Shown piece after piece: positions 47,126 to 54,565 of a DNA stretch of 64,000 nt. Location: positions 1,304,001 to 1,368,000 of the forward strand of contig NZ_CP082944.1 in NCBI RefSeq assembly GCF_019933155.2, read 5' to 3'. Origin of the DNA: Metabacillus dongyingensis. GTDB lineage: Bacteria > Bacillota > Bacilli > Bacillales > Bacillaceae. The first letter of the stretch is position 1. Each line of letters begins with the position of its first letter. The translations under genes and the position numbers were made by a program. The notes beneath the pieces were generated by a model. The model worked only from the letters and a program-made list of their open reading frames with translations. It was not told where the DNA came from and searched no databases.

Positions 47126-47161
47126 GTGTTATTCAACTATCGGGCGCGATTTTACAATAAC
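47126..47161. repeat. Dispersed GGGYGC-core repeat copy
   Basis: TGTTATTCAACTATCGGGCGC followed by GATTTTACAATAACA has the same core as the copies at 17.6 and 26.1 kb. Confidence 0.5.
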
Positions 47162-47234
47162 ACAAAGATAAAAACGCGTTAATTGTTATGATTTAAATAT
47201 AGTGAAGTATTTTCAAAAGTTAAATATCTTAAGT

Positions 47235-47266
47235 ATAACCCCGTCCTAAAATTAGAACGGGGTTAT
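47235..47266 (-). terminator. Hairpin after the tetR gene
   Basis: ATAACCCCGTCCT and its near mirror AGAACGGGGTTAT flank a short loop. It is symmetrical and may serve both the tetR and the converging germination operon; the T run is poor. Confidence 0.65.
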
Positions 47267-47285
47267 CCGTGTTTGAGACATACAA

Positions 47286-47876
47286 TTATTGCCGGAGAAT
47301 TCTTTCTAATATATATCGAATTTGTTCGATGTCTGGTCCATTTCCATAAGTTCTTTCTAATTGAATACCTTTATATAAGGAAAGAATAACCTTAATAATA
47401 GCTTCCCTATCTATGTCCTCTGATAATTGCTTTAATTCAATTCCCCTTGATATCGCTCTATTAAACAAATAAATCCATCCATTATGTACGAGTGAAAGCT
47501 TTTCACGAATAACTTCATCTTTTATTGAGAGACGAATCAAGTCATTAAAAACTAGTGTCCATTCTTTTCGATCCTCAAGGTGAAGACCAATAGTAAAATA
47601 ACCTGTAAAAAAATCGAGAACATGATAATCCTTTTGGTAAATGTAAGGTTCAACAACCTTTTCTATAAAACCATAATTTCTATATACTTGTTTATCAATG
47701 ATATCTAATGCGATATCTTCTTTTCGCTGATAATGAGAATAAAACGTTCCTTTTGAACGACCAACTGTTTTCATGATTAAACTGATTGGAGTATGCTCGT
47801 ATCCATGCTCAGCAAAAAGTTTATAAGCAGCATCTAGAATACGTTCTTTTGTTCCTTCTACTGACCCGGCTGCCAT
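47286..47876 (-). CDS. TetR family transcriptional repressor
   Basis: A 196-residue TetR-type dimeric repressor. The HTH lies at about 8-55 (TKERILDAAYKLFAEHGYEHT, then GRSKGTFYSHYQRKEDI) and the rest is the helical ligand domain. The ATG at 47876 is chosen because GGAGG is eight bases upstream; an ATG five codons earlier contains that binding site. It is divergent from the lipase/WXG100 cassette across a 410-bp gap that holds two palindromes likely to be its operators. No ligand can be predicted. Confidence 0.85.
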   Translation of the reverse strand: MAAGSVEGTKERILDAAYKLFAEHGYEHTPISLIMKTVGRSKGTFYSHYQRKEDIALDIIDKQVYRNYGFIEKVVEPYIYQKDYHVLDFFTGYFTIGLHLEDRKEWTLVFNDLIRLSIKDEVIREKLSLVHNGWIYLFNRAISRGIELKQLSEDIDREAIIKVILSLYKGIQLERTYGNGPDIEQIRYILERILRQ

Positions 47877-48140
47877 ATTCTGTTCCTCCATTTATATCTT
47901 TGTTAACAAATTTTTCATCCTGCAATAACAGAAAAATGTGAATAATAATAATTTAGCACTAACTGTCCGATAGGGTCAAATAAGTATTCTAGATAAAAAG
48001 TCACGATTAATCAATGTGATCAAATAGTACTAATGAAGCGAAAATAAAACAAAATTGGATGTGGAAGTAAATGGTAAACTAAAAGATGTATCTCAAATAC
48101 TGGTTATTTGATGAAGTATTGTATCAAATATAGAATGGGG

Positions 48141-48152
48141 AACCGCACGGTT
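48141..48152. promoter_or_regulatory. Putative TetR operator 1
   Basis: AACCGCACGGTT, an inverted repeat around CA, resembles the second palindrome at 48225 (core ACCGTACGGT). It lies between the divergent tetR and lipase genes. Nothing else was recognised in 47877-48140. Confidence 0.5.
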
Positions 48153-48224
48153 TAAATTTTATCCAAAAATAGGAAATTGGAAACATTGCCTTTACATAAT
48201 TTTGGGAATAAAATTCACTTATAA

Positions 48225-48240
48225 CCAACCGTACGGTCGG
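48225..48240. promoter_or_regulatory. Putative TetR operator 2
   Basis: CCAACCGTACGGTCGG is a palindrome with one mismatched pair, 46 bp upstream of the lipase-like gene, where it would block its promoter. It shares the ACCGNACGGT core with the site at 48141. Confidence 0.65.
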
Positions 48241-48286
48241 ATAATCTCAAGGGGATATATTATCAAAAATAAAGAGGATGAGAATT

Positions 48287-49480
48287 ATGGCTAAAGAAGT
48301 GACAAGAGGAAGTAACCAAGATCCTAATTCTAACCCAAAAATTTCTTATCATACTTATGTAGATCTTTCCAGAATGGTTTATGAAAATATCAGCACTATA
48401 AAAAACAAATGTATTGTTGTAAAGGGTGAATATGGACCTGAAGGTTGGATTGTCATAGATGTAATAGACGATAAAGAAACCGAATTGCAAGCAATGGCCG
48501 TTAAAAAGGGTAATCAAATTATTATTGTGTACCGTGGCTCAGGAGAAATTCCAAGTGTATCAGATATGCTGACTGGGAAACTTAAAGAGTTGGAGGACTG
48601 GACTGTTACAGACTACAATTACCTAGTTAATGGGGGAGATAGGGAACCATCCAAAACTCGTTTGGAAATAGAAATGGCAAAAAAACATAATAAGATGACC
48701 GGAAAGATTAACGAGTTTAGTAAAGATTTGAAGAATCCATTTGATGAAGCTGTAAAATTTGCAGATCGGGTTAAAAAGGAACATCCAAATGCCTTATTCT
48801 TTACAACAGGACACTCTCTTGGAGGGGCGTTAGCAACTTACATGAGGGTGAAAAGAAGGGACTGGATTATTGAAGCTATAACCTATAGTGCTCCCAATGT
48901 GTATGGATTGCTAACACCAGAAGAGAAAGCATTGGTTGAAAAAGGTGTATTTAAAAATAACACGGAGGACCAAACCGATCCCCGCGATACTTTTGGAAAC
49001 TTAAATAGTACATTTCCAGAAGTGGGAACAGTAAAATATGTTGATAATGAAAGTTATTGGACTTTATATAACCACCGTCTTGTAAATTTTATTCGAATGA
49101 ATGAACCAGAAGCGAAGGCTTTAGCTGAAAAGATGGATGAGTTGCATTGGTTAGTAATTGATAATCGATTATTAATTGATGAATTCAGTTCGCTGCACGA
49201 TGAAGCTATACTCGGCGTTCAACGAGAATTCGAAGGGAGGTTGAGCTCAGAGTTTAATCTTATTCCCTTTGATGCAGTACAAAAAATGATAAGTAATTAT
49301 GCGTTAAGTATAAGTTCAGGGTTACCTAAATTTTACGATGTATCAGCTGAAGAAGCGCTATATTCGTGTATTAATCAACTTGAGAAAGATACTATGGATG
49401 TTTCTGATAACTTACGATACATGGCAGCAAATCTTAGTGATAAGGATAGGCAAATCGCAAACTGGCTAAAAATAACTTAA
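48287..49480 (+). CDS. Lipase-like protein, putative type VII secretion effector
   Basis: A 397-residue protein with no signal peptide. Residues about 20-285 form a class 3 lipase-like alpha/beta hydrolase: VYRGSG (81-86), nucleophile elbow GHSLGG with Ser177, probable acid in DPRDTFGN (Asp231 or Asp234) and His263 in LYNHRLVNF. The remaining ~110 residues (about 285-397) are helical. That order, enzyme first and helical region last, is the reverse of LXG toxins and matches the known reverse-arranged S. aureus type VII lipase TslA. A helical partner gene follows after 9 bp and a WXG100 gene after that. ATG 48287 is chosen with AGAGG ten bases upstream. Secretion is inferred. Confidence 0.7.
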   Translation: MAKEVTRGSNQDPNSNPKISYHTYVDLSRMVYENISTIKNKCIVVKGEYGPEGWIVIDVIDDKETELQAMAVKKGNQIIIVYRGSGEIPSVSDMLTGKLKELEDWTVTDYNYLVNGGDREPSKTRLEIEMAKKHNKMTGKINEFSKDLKNPFDEAVKFADRVKKEHPNALFFTTGHSLGGALATYMRVKRRDWIIEAITYSAPNVYGLLTPEEKALVEKGVFKNNTEDQTDPRDTFGNLNSTFPEVGTVKYVDNESYWTLYNHRLVNFIRMNEPEAKALAEKMDELHWLVIDNRLLIDEFSSLHDEAILGVQREFEGRLSSEFNLIPFDAVQKMISNYALSISSGLPKFYDVSAEEALYSCINQLEKDTMDVSDNLRYMAANLSDKDRQIANWLKIT

Positions 49481-49492
49481 AGGAGGTTCATG

Positions 49493-49831
49493 ATGAGACA
49501 CTTCCGTTACGATGTCGATAATGCTGAGAATCAAAATCCGGATTTTGAACAAAGAATGTTAAAGTTACAATCACAAAGTGAAATGCTGGAACGGCAAATA
49601 AAAGCACGGCTAGAAGAAGTAATTAAAAACCTGCAAGATAACACAAGATTCAGGTATAAACTCTTAGATCATCCCACTCAAATAATTGATATTAAAAATA
49701 AACTATGTCAAGAATTTGATGGGAAAGCAAAAGAGGCTCTAGATGAGAGACTGCATAATACCTATAATCTTAGTTATCTAACGAATGGACATTATAATAT
49801 TTTTATTAATAGCTTTGGAATGAAACAATGA
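49493..49831 (+). CDS. Small helical protein, putative effector partner
   Basis: A 112-residue soluble protein, mostly helical and rich in charged residues and Gln in its first half (MLKLQSQSEMLERQIKARLE), with an aromatic C-terminal part. No family was recognised. It follows the lipase-like gene by about 10 bp with AAAGGAGG upstream; the second of two adjacent ATG codons (49493) has the better spacing. Small helical proteins encoded beside type VII effectors usually pair with the effector targeting region, and that is the suggested role. Confidence 0.6.
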   Translation: MRHFRYDVDNAENQNPDFEQRMLKLQSQSEMLERQIKARLEEVIKNLQDNTRFRYKLLDHPTQIIDIKNKLCQEFDGKAKEALDERLHNTYNLSYLTNGHYNIFINSFGMKQ

Positions 49832-49929
49832 CCTAGTTACATTCTCAATAAATATAGCAATCTTTGTTTCTTCCTAATATGGAAGGAACATTGATTTTAT
49901 AAAAATTAATAAATAAGGGAGAGATTGAA

Positions 49930-50223
49930 ATGTCAGGTAATATTCGCGTTACCCCAGCTGAATTAGTTGTTATGTCGACTCGCTACAATGGTGAAAGCGG
50001 TCAGGTGGGTGAGCAGATTACTCGCTTGGATTCCATGATTAGTCAATTACAAGGAATGTGGGAAGGTGAAGCAAGCCGTGCATTCGCTGAGCAATATGAA
50101 ACATTAAAGCCTTCTTTTATTCAAATGCAGCAATTATTAGAGGATATCTCAGCTCAGCTTAACAGCACTGCACGCGCTCTTGAAGAGGCAGATCAGCAAA
50201 TTGCCAGTCAAATTCGTGGTTAA
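49930..50223 (+). CDS. WXG100 protein, YukE/EsxA-like
   Basis: A 97-residue helical-hairpin protein of the WXG100 family, secreted by type VII systems as a dimer. The turn motif is WEG at 44-46. The sequence closely follows B. subtilis YukE, including the IRVTPAEL start, QYETLKPSFIQMQQLLEDI, and the C-terminal ARALEEADQQIASQIRG. AAGGGAG precedes the ATG. The secretion genes yukD-yukC-yukBA that follow yukE in B. subtilis are absent here, so this is an orphan or second copy and needs machinery encoded elsewhere. Confidence 0.88.
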   Translation: MSGNIRVTPAELVVMSTRYNGESGQVGEQITRLDSMISQLQGMWEGEASRAFAEQYETLKPSFIQMQQLLEDISAQLNSTARALEEADQQIASQIRG

Positions 50224-50338
50224 TGTCATATGACAATCTAGTAAGTGATTGATTGCAGGACTTACGTTTGTAATTTTAGTTTTCTGTTTTTTATAAGCAT
50301 TGTTTTAAGGAAAGTTACTAATCTAAAGGAGGTACCCT

Positions 50339-50752
50339 ATGAAGAAAAAAGTATTATCTGTTCTTGGCATAATGGTCATTAGTTTTATAGGAGTGTTTTC
50401 TTTAGAAATAAACAAAGCAAATGCAGACACTAGCACTGGATGGGGCCATTTTGCTACCGAAGATGGAAAATGGGACGGAAGAATTACCACAAATTCTATG
50501 GACCCAAATGTAGTAGTTCGTGTATCTAATTTATGGAAAACAGATGGTTACGGTGCTAATCAAGCTTATCCAAGTAATCTGCAAGTTCGTTTATGCAATG
50601 CTTATACAGGAGCTTGTACTGGATGGAAATATTATGAAGATGATGGATCGGCAAGATTTTACGGAATGAAAGCAGCAACATTTAATGTTGATATGAAAGA
50701 TATTTTTTCATGGTTGTATATATATGGTGATAGAGTAATTACTGCATATTAA
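50339..50752 (+). CDS. Small secreted protein, unknown
   Basis: A 137-residue protein with a clear Sec signal peptide (about 1-29, ending NANA). The mature ~108 residues are rich in Trp, Tyr, Gly and Asp, with two cysteines (Cys86 and Cys93, CNAYTGAC) that could form a disulfide, and look beta-rich. AAAGGAGG precedes the ATG. It follows the WXG100 gene by 115 bp. No family was recognised. A secreted toxin or bacteriocin-like role is possible but unsupported. Confidence 0.65.
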   Translation: MKKKVLSVLGIMVISFIGVFSLEINKANADTSTGWGHFATEDGKWDGRITTNSMDPNVVVRVSNLWKTDGYGANQAYPSNLQVRLCNAYTGACTGWKYYEDDGSARFYGMKAATFNVDMKDIFSWLYIYGDRVITAY

Positions 50753-50771
50753 TTAAGTTAATTAATAAACA

Positions 50772-50879
50772 ATAATTAAGGAGTACACCCAGGTACGCCA
50801 ACGTTTTAACGAAATGGAAAAAGCCGGTTTACCCTACTGGGGTTGCCGGCTTAGTGTGTCAGCTAAACTATTAAAATAG
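50772..50879 (+). pseudogene. Possible C-terminal remnant of an unidentified gene
   Basis: An open stretch without a usable start encodes protein-like sequence (KEYTQVRQRFNEMEKAGLPY, then WGCRLSVSAKLLK and a stop at 50877). The 3' part also forms an AAGCCGG/CCGGCTT hairpin. It may be the end of a decayed gene; no family was recognised. Confidence 0.35.
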
Positions 50880-50890
50880 AAGGAGTGAAA

Positions 50891-51349
50891 ATGTTGGATA
50901 AGAAAAAAATCTTCTATTGGATTATTCCGATTCTATTAATTGTCTTTTTAGGCAACGCTGTGTACGCTGCAGAACAACAAGATATATCTAAAACAAAACA
51001 ATCTTCTTTATTAAAGGGTCAATTCTACCTTGAAGACGTAGTGAAAATTTATGTACCATCTACATATAATGTTGATCAGCCAATTGATAATACTCCATAT
51101 GTTAACAAGTCTTTAGAAGAATTCTCAAGAATGTTTGGGGGAGCTACAGCCATCGATGGGACGGGATCATGGCTAACTGATGATAATCAGTTGGTTAAGG
51201 AGAAAGTAACGATTGTCTATAGCTATGCAGAAGATTTGGATAAGAAAAAAATTAATAAAGCAGTTACCTATGCCAAAACTCTAAAGGAAGAGATGAAACA
51301 ATCATCAGTGTCTCTTGAAATAAATGGGAAAATGTATTTTATTGAATAA
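50891..51349 (+). CDS. Exported or membrane-anchored protein, unknown
   Basis: A 152-residue protein with an N-terminal hydrophobic segment (about 7-27, FYWIIPILLIVFLGNAVYA) that is a signal peptide or anchor. The outer part has LEEFSRMFGGATAIDGTGSW followed by KEKVTIVYSYAEDL, an alpha/beta pattern reminiscent of DUF3574-like proteins; this match is uncertain. AGAAGGAG is placed for the ATG at 50891, not for the GTG two codons earlier. It lies downstream of the secreted protein. Immunity to the lipase-like protein is one idea; nothing in the sequence proves it. Confidence 0.6.
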   Translation: MLDKKKIFYWIIPILLIVFLGNAVYAAEQQDISKTKQSSLLKGQFYLEDVVKIYVPSTYNVDQPIDNTPYVNKSLEEFSRMFGGATAIDGTGSWLTDDNQLVKEKVTIVYSYAEDLDKKKINKAVTYAKTLKEEMKQSSVSLEINGKMYFIE

Positions 51350-51664
51350 CTGATACAAAAAGTCCTAGAGATTTTATCGTCCCTACTGAAAAGGTGATTA
51401 CTTTGCACTTTCTTGGAAATATATAGAAAATGAAAGGGAACTATACAGTAGGTGATAAGCTTTTATTGAACTAAGCTGAGGATCGTGAAGCGAACTTTTT
51501 TGTTCCGCAATAGGCCATTTTGTGGAGTAAATACAATTAGCTTAAAGATTAAGGAAGGAGAACCGTATCATAAGCAAATGAGGTTTAATAGCACGTAAAT
51601 ATAAATAAGAACATTTTTGAGGTTGAAGTCTGGTAAAGAAATTGATAGAATAGAGGAAATGAAA
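51350..51664. other. Intergenic leader region
   Basis: No gene recognised. It contains one copy of an 18-base string repeated at 53145 and ends at the ZTP riboswitch. Confidence 0.35.
51557..51574 (+). repeat. 18-bp direct repeat, left copy
   Basis: GGAGAACCGTATCATAAG differs by one base from the string at 53145-53162. The two copies flank the riboswitch and serA. Confidence 0.45.
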
Positions 51665-51736
51665 AGACTATGTGTAACTGGCGAAACGCGGATAACCGCG
51701 GGGGAGCACATAGTGTCGTAGCCGTTCGCCTGGGCA
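51665..51736 (+). promoter_or_regulatory. ZTP riboswitch (pfl class)
   Basis: The conserved blocks of the ZMP/ZTP aptamer are present: CTGGCG, GGGGGAGC and the 3' CCGTTCGCCTGGGCA. CTATGTG (51668-51674) pairs with CACATAG (51707-51713) as the outer stem. A terminator follows immediately, so ligand (signalling low 10-formyl-THF) should switch the gene on. Control of phosphoglycerate dehydrogenase fits the need for one-carbon units from serine. Confidence 0.88.
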
Positions 51737-51767
51737 GAGGTAAGGGATGTATCCCTTACCTCTTTTT
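51737..51767 (+). terminator. Riboswitch expression-platform terminator
   Basis: GAGGTAAGGGAT pairs with ATCCCTTACCTC, followed by TTTTTG; it abuts the conserved 3' end of the aptamer. Confidence 0.88.
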
Positions 51768-51805
51768 GTTTATTAAAAAAATTATTATAAAAAAAGGAGA
51801 AAAAT

Positions 51806-53005
51806 ATGAGCCCAATAACATTAGACAAAGTGAAAAAAATTAAAACATTAAATAATATTGCAGAAGGAGGTTTAAATGTCTTTCATAAGGATACCTTTAC
51901 GGTTGATAATGACTGTGAAAATCCTGATGCGATTCTTGTTCGCAGCTTTAATATGCATTCAATGGAATTCGGTAATAATTTAAAAGCAATCGCACGGGCC
52001 GGGGCAGGTGTCAATAATATTCCAGTAGACAAATGTACAGATCAAGGAATAGTGGTTTTTAATACCCCTGGTGCTAATGCTAATGCTGTAAAAGAGATTG
52101 TTTTAACCTCAGTAATGGCTTCATCACGAAATCTTTTTGCAGGTGTTGCATGGACAAAGACCTTAGAAGGTAAAGGGGAACAAGTTCCAAAGCTTGTGGA
52201 AGCAGGAAAAAAACAATTTGCAGGAACAGAAATTAAGGGGAAGACACTGGGTGTTATTGGATTAGGTGCAATTGGTGCGCTTGTAGCGAACGATGCGATT
52301 GCTTTAGACATGGATGTGATTGGATTTGACCCGTTTATCTCTGTTGATACGGCATGGAATTTATCGCGTAATGTTAAACGTGCTATTACCATTGAGGAGT
52401 TGTTTGCAAGCGCTGATTATATTACCGTACACACACCATTAACTGATGATACAAGGGGAATGTTTAATCAAGCAACATTTAGCATAATGAAACCAGGTGT
52501 TCATATTTTGAATTTCTCACGCGGGGAACTTGTGTATGAAACGGATATTGAAGCTGCACTTGAAAGCGGGATAGTGGGTAAATATATTACAGACTTTCCA
52601 AATGAAAATGTATTGAAAATGAAAAATACTGTGTCAATACCACATCTTGGTGCCTCCACAAAAGAATCTGAGGATAATTGTGCGATTATGGCGGGTCGCC
52701 AGATTAGGGATTTCCTGCAGACAGGAAACATTAAAAACTCAGTGAATTTTCCAAATGCTTGCCTTCCATATACAGGTAAGCAACGTGTAGCAGCTTTTCA
52801 TCGAAACGTCCCTGGCATGGTTGGAAAGATTACCTCAGCCATCTCAAGCTATGATTTAAACATCGCAGATATGGTGAACAGAAGTCGTGGGGAATATGCC
52901 TATACAATGATTGATATTGATAATAATGTAACGAGTGATATCATTCCCCTTTTGGAGGAAAAAATCTACAAGATTGAAGGCATTGTCACAGCACGTATTA
53001 TCTAA
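51806..53005 (+). CDS. serA: D-3-phosphoglycerate dehydrogenase with ACT domain
   Basis: A 399-residue NAD-dependent enzyme that oxidises 3-phosphoglycerate, the first step of serine synthesis. The Rossmann motif GVIGLGAIGALVA (about 149-161) and the catalytic Arg (NFSRGELV), Glu (NENVL) and His (SIPHLGAST) of the 2-hydroxyacid dehydrogenase triad are visible. A C-terminal ACT domain (about 325-399, GMVGKITSAISSYDLNIADM) may bind serine. It is the short, ~400-residue type without the intervening domain of the long form. AAAGGAG precedes the ATG. Controlled by the ZTP riboswitch. Confidence 0.9.
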   Translation: MSPITLDKVKKIKTLNNIAEGGLNVFHKDTFTVDNDCENPDAILVRSFNMHSMEFGNNLKAIARAGAGVNNIPVDKCTDQGIVVFNTPGANANAVKEIVLTSVMASSRNLFAGVAWTKTLEGKGEQVPKLVEAGKKQFAGTEIKGKTLGVIGLGAIGALVANDAIALDMDVIGFDPFISVDTAWNLSRNVKRAITIEELFASADYITVHTPLTDDTRGMFNQATFSIMKPGVHILNFSRGELVYETDIEAALESGIVGKYITDFPNENVLKMKNTVSIPHLGASTKESEDNCAIMAGRQIRDFLQTGNIKNSVNFPNACLPYTGKQRVAAFHRNVPGMVGKITSAISSYDLNIADMVNRSRGEYAYTMIDIDNNVTSDIIPLLEEKIYKIEGIVTARII

Positions 53006-53068
53006 TGGCTGTTTTAGGAAAGACAAGATAAATCTCTTATAACATAGGGGTTCGTACACTTTTTTAAT

Positions 53069-53099
53069 GGTGATACAAGTTTCTGTATCACCTTTTTTG
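53069..53099 (+). terminator. Terminator after serA
   Basis: GGTGATACA and TGTATCACC form a 9-bp stem followed by TTTTTTG. Confidence 0.88.
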
Positions 53100-53144
53100 T
53101 TTTCTGCTTTTGCATGGCATAGAAACCCGCCGGTTAAACTGGTG

Positions 53145-53162
53145 CGGAGAACCGCATCATAA
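53145..53162 (+). repeat. 18-bp direct repeat, right copy
   Basis: GGAGAACCGCATCATAAG, 17 of 18 bases identical to 51557-51574, in the same orientation. Confidence 0.45.
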
Positions 53163-53219
53163 GAATCAGCCGCCCACTATGATTTCCAAAAAACTGAATA
53201 AGGCGTTTTATCCGTTAGA

Positions 53220-53930
53220 TCAATCGGCCGGTTGCTTTTTTCTGCTGCTCAGGTTCTCAACTTCAAACTTATAGCCTACACTCCATACAGTCTGAATCAG
53301 CTTTGCCTCATCCTTTAATTTTAGCCGCAGGGTTTTAATATGAGTATCGACTGTCCTGCCGGTGCCTTTATAATCATCTCCCCAAACAGACTGCAGGAGC
53401 TGATCACGGGAAAAAACAGTCCCTTTATTTTTTGCGAGAAGTGACAGCATTTCAAATTCTTTCAGTGTTAAGGAAAGCGGCATACCATGTATGTAGGCAC
53501 GGAACGCCATGAAATCCAGAACGAGCGGACCTGTTGATAATTCTGTGCTCTGCTTGGTTGAGTAATTGGCTCTTCTTAACACGGATTCAATTCGGGCAAG
53601 CAGCTCCCCGGGATGGAAAGGTTTAACAATATAATCATCCCCTCCAAGCTTAAGACCATGAATCTTATCCCATTCCTCTCCTTTGGCAGATAAAAAGATG
53701 AGCGGGATGTTATAAGATTTCTTCAATTCTTCTGCAAAAACAAATCCATCCATAAAAGGCATCATCACATCTACAAGGATAAGATCAGGTTCTTTCTTTG
53801 AAATCAATTCAAGGCCTTTCAGACCATTAGAAGCTTCCAATACAGCATATCCATCTTTGTATAAAAAGGTCTTAATCAATGATCTCATCGGTTCTTCATC
53901 ATCTATTATCAAAATCTTCGGTTCATTCAT
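53220..53930 (-). CDS. OmpR/PhoB family response regulator (orphan)
   Basis: A 236-residue two-domain regulator. Receiver domain: acidic pocket IIDDEE (8-13), phosphoacceptor Asp54 in ILVDVMMPFMDG, Lys in YIVKPFHPGE. C-terminal winged helix (about 130-225) with LTLKEFEMLSLLAKN and RTVDTHIKTLRLKL, typical of OmpR/PhoB. The ATG at 53930 follows GGGGGA; the open frame extends further but without a binding site. No histidine kinase gene lies next to it, so its partner is unknown. Confidence 0.85.
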   Translation of the reverse strand: MNEPKILIIDDEEPMRSLIKTFLYKDGYAVLEASNGLKGLELISKKEPDLILVDVMMPFMDGFVFAEELKKSYNIPLIFLSAKGEEWDKIHGLKLGGDDYIVKPFHPGELLARIESVLRRANYSTKQSTELSTGPLVLDFMAFRAYIHGMPLSLTLKEFEMLSLLAKNKGTVFSRDQLLQSVWGDDYKGTGRTVDTHIKTLRLKLKDEAKLIQTVWSVGYKFEVENLSSRKKQPAD

Positions 53931-54099
53931 ACTGAGTCCCCCGCAGTTTTTAATCACAACTTCATAATCTCTCAAGTCATTTTATAGCAAAAAAAGAAAA
54001 TAAACAAAAAAGTGATCCATATGAAAATAACGCTCGTTATTCTAAACAAGAAGTTCAAAAAGAACTTTCATCTACTACCATTCAAAGAAGAGTGTACTC

Positions 54100-54433
54100 A
54101 TGAAAATCAAGAAGTTATTAGTACCTGCACTTAGCATATCATTACGTGACCTCTCTTCTTCTTCAATAAAAGAGGTGTACGGTCCTATGAAAAAAATCAT
54201 CATTCTTTCAATACAATTATGGTATTTTTCCTAATCAGCAATCCTCACCAAAACAGTCCCGCTAACAGCAGAGCGAACTGAAGTTCAAGCGAAGAACGCA
54301 ACAGCTGAATCAGAAAACGCAGAAAGCCCACCCGAGCATGTAATCAGCTTTAAATAAGAGCTTTACCGATGAAAATGCAGCAGATCACGTTTATTACGTA
54401 ACCGCAATTGGTCAAGAATCAGAGCCTTTTTGA
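54100..54433 (+). pseudogene. Decayed secreted-protein gene
   Basis: MKIKKLLVPALSISL, with AGAAGAG upstream, looks like a signal peptide start, but coding-like sequence then jumps between frames: LTKTVPLTAERTEVQAKNAT ending PPEHVISFK and a stop, then in another frame SFTDENAADHVYYVTAIGQE ending SEPF and a stop at 54431. The last stretch resembles an Fn3-like beta strand region (VYYVTAIG). At least two frameshifts are needed. The parent family could not be named. Confidence 0.5.
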
Positions 54434-54462
54434 CTCGCTGCAGTAAAATGATTTTTTTAGAA

Positions 54463-54498
54463 CCAGTCTGACGAAACAGACCGCTTTTCCTTTTTTAG
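54463..54498 (+). terminator. Terminator after the decayed gene
   Basis: GTCTG and CAGAC flank a 6-base loop and are followed by CTTTTCCTTTTTT. Confidence 0.55.
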
Positions 54499-54565
54499 AA
54501 GGGGAACTTCATTTTTTAGAGAATATACTTATTTAGCCATATATTCATAAAAAAGGGGTTACACC

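Noticed and set aside
47950..47980. CTGTCCGATAGGG as a third TetR operator
   Set aside because: Too few positions agree with the ACCGNACGGT core of the other two sites.
48287..50223. Complete type VII secretion system
   Set aside because: Only substrate-type genes are present; no EssC/YukBA ATPase, YukC/EssB or YueB-type genes lie in the window.
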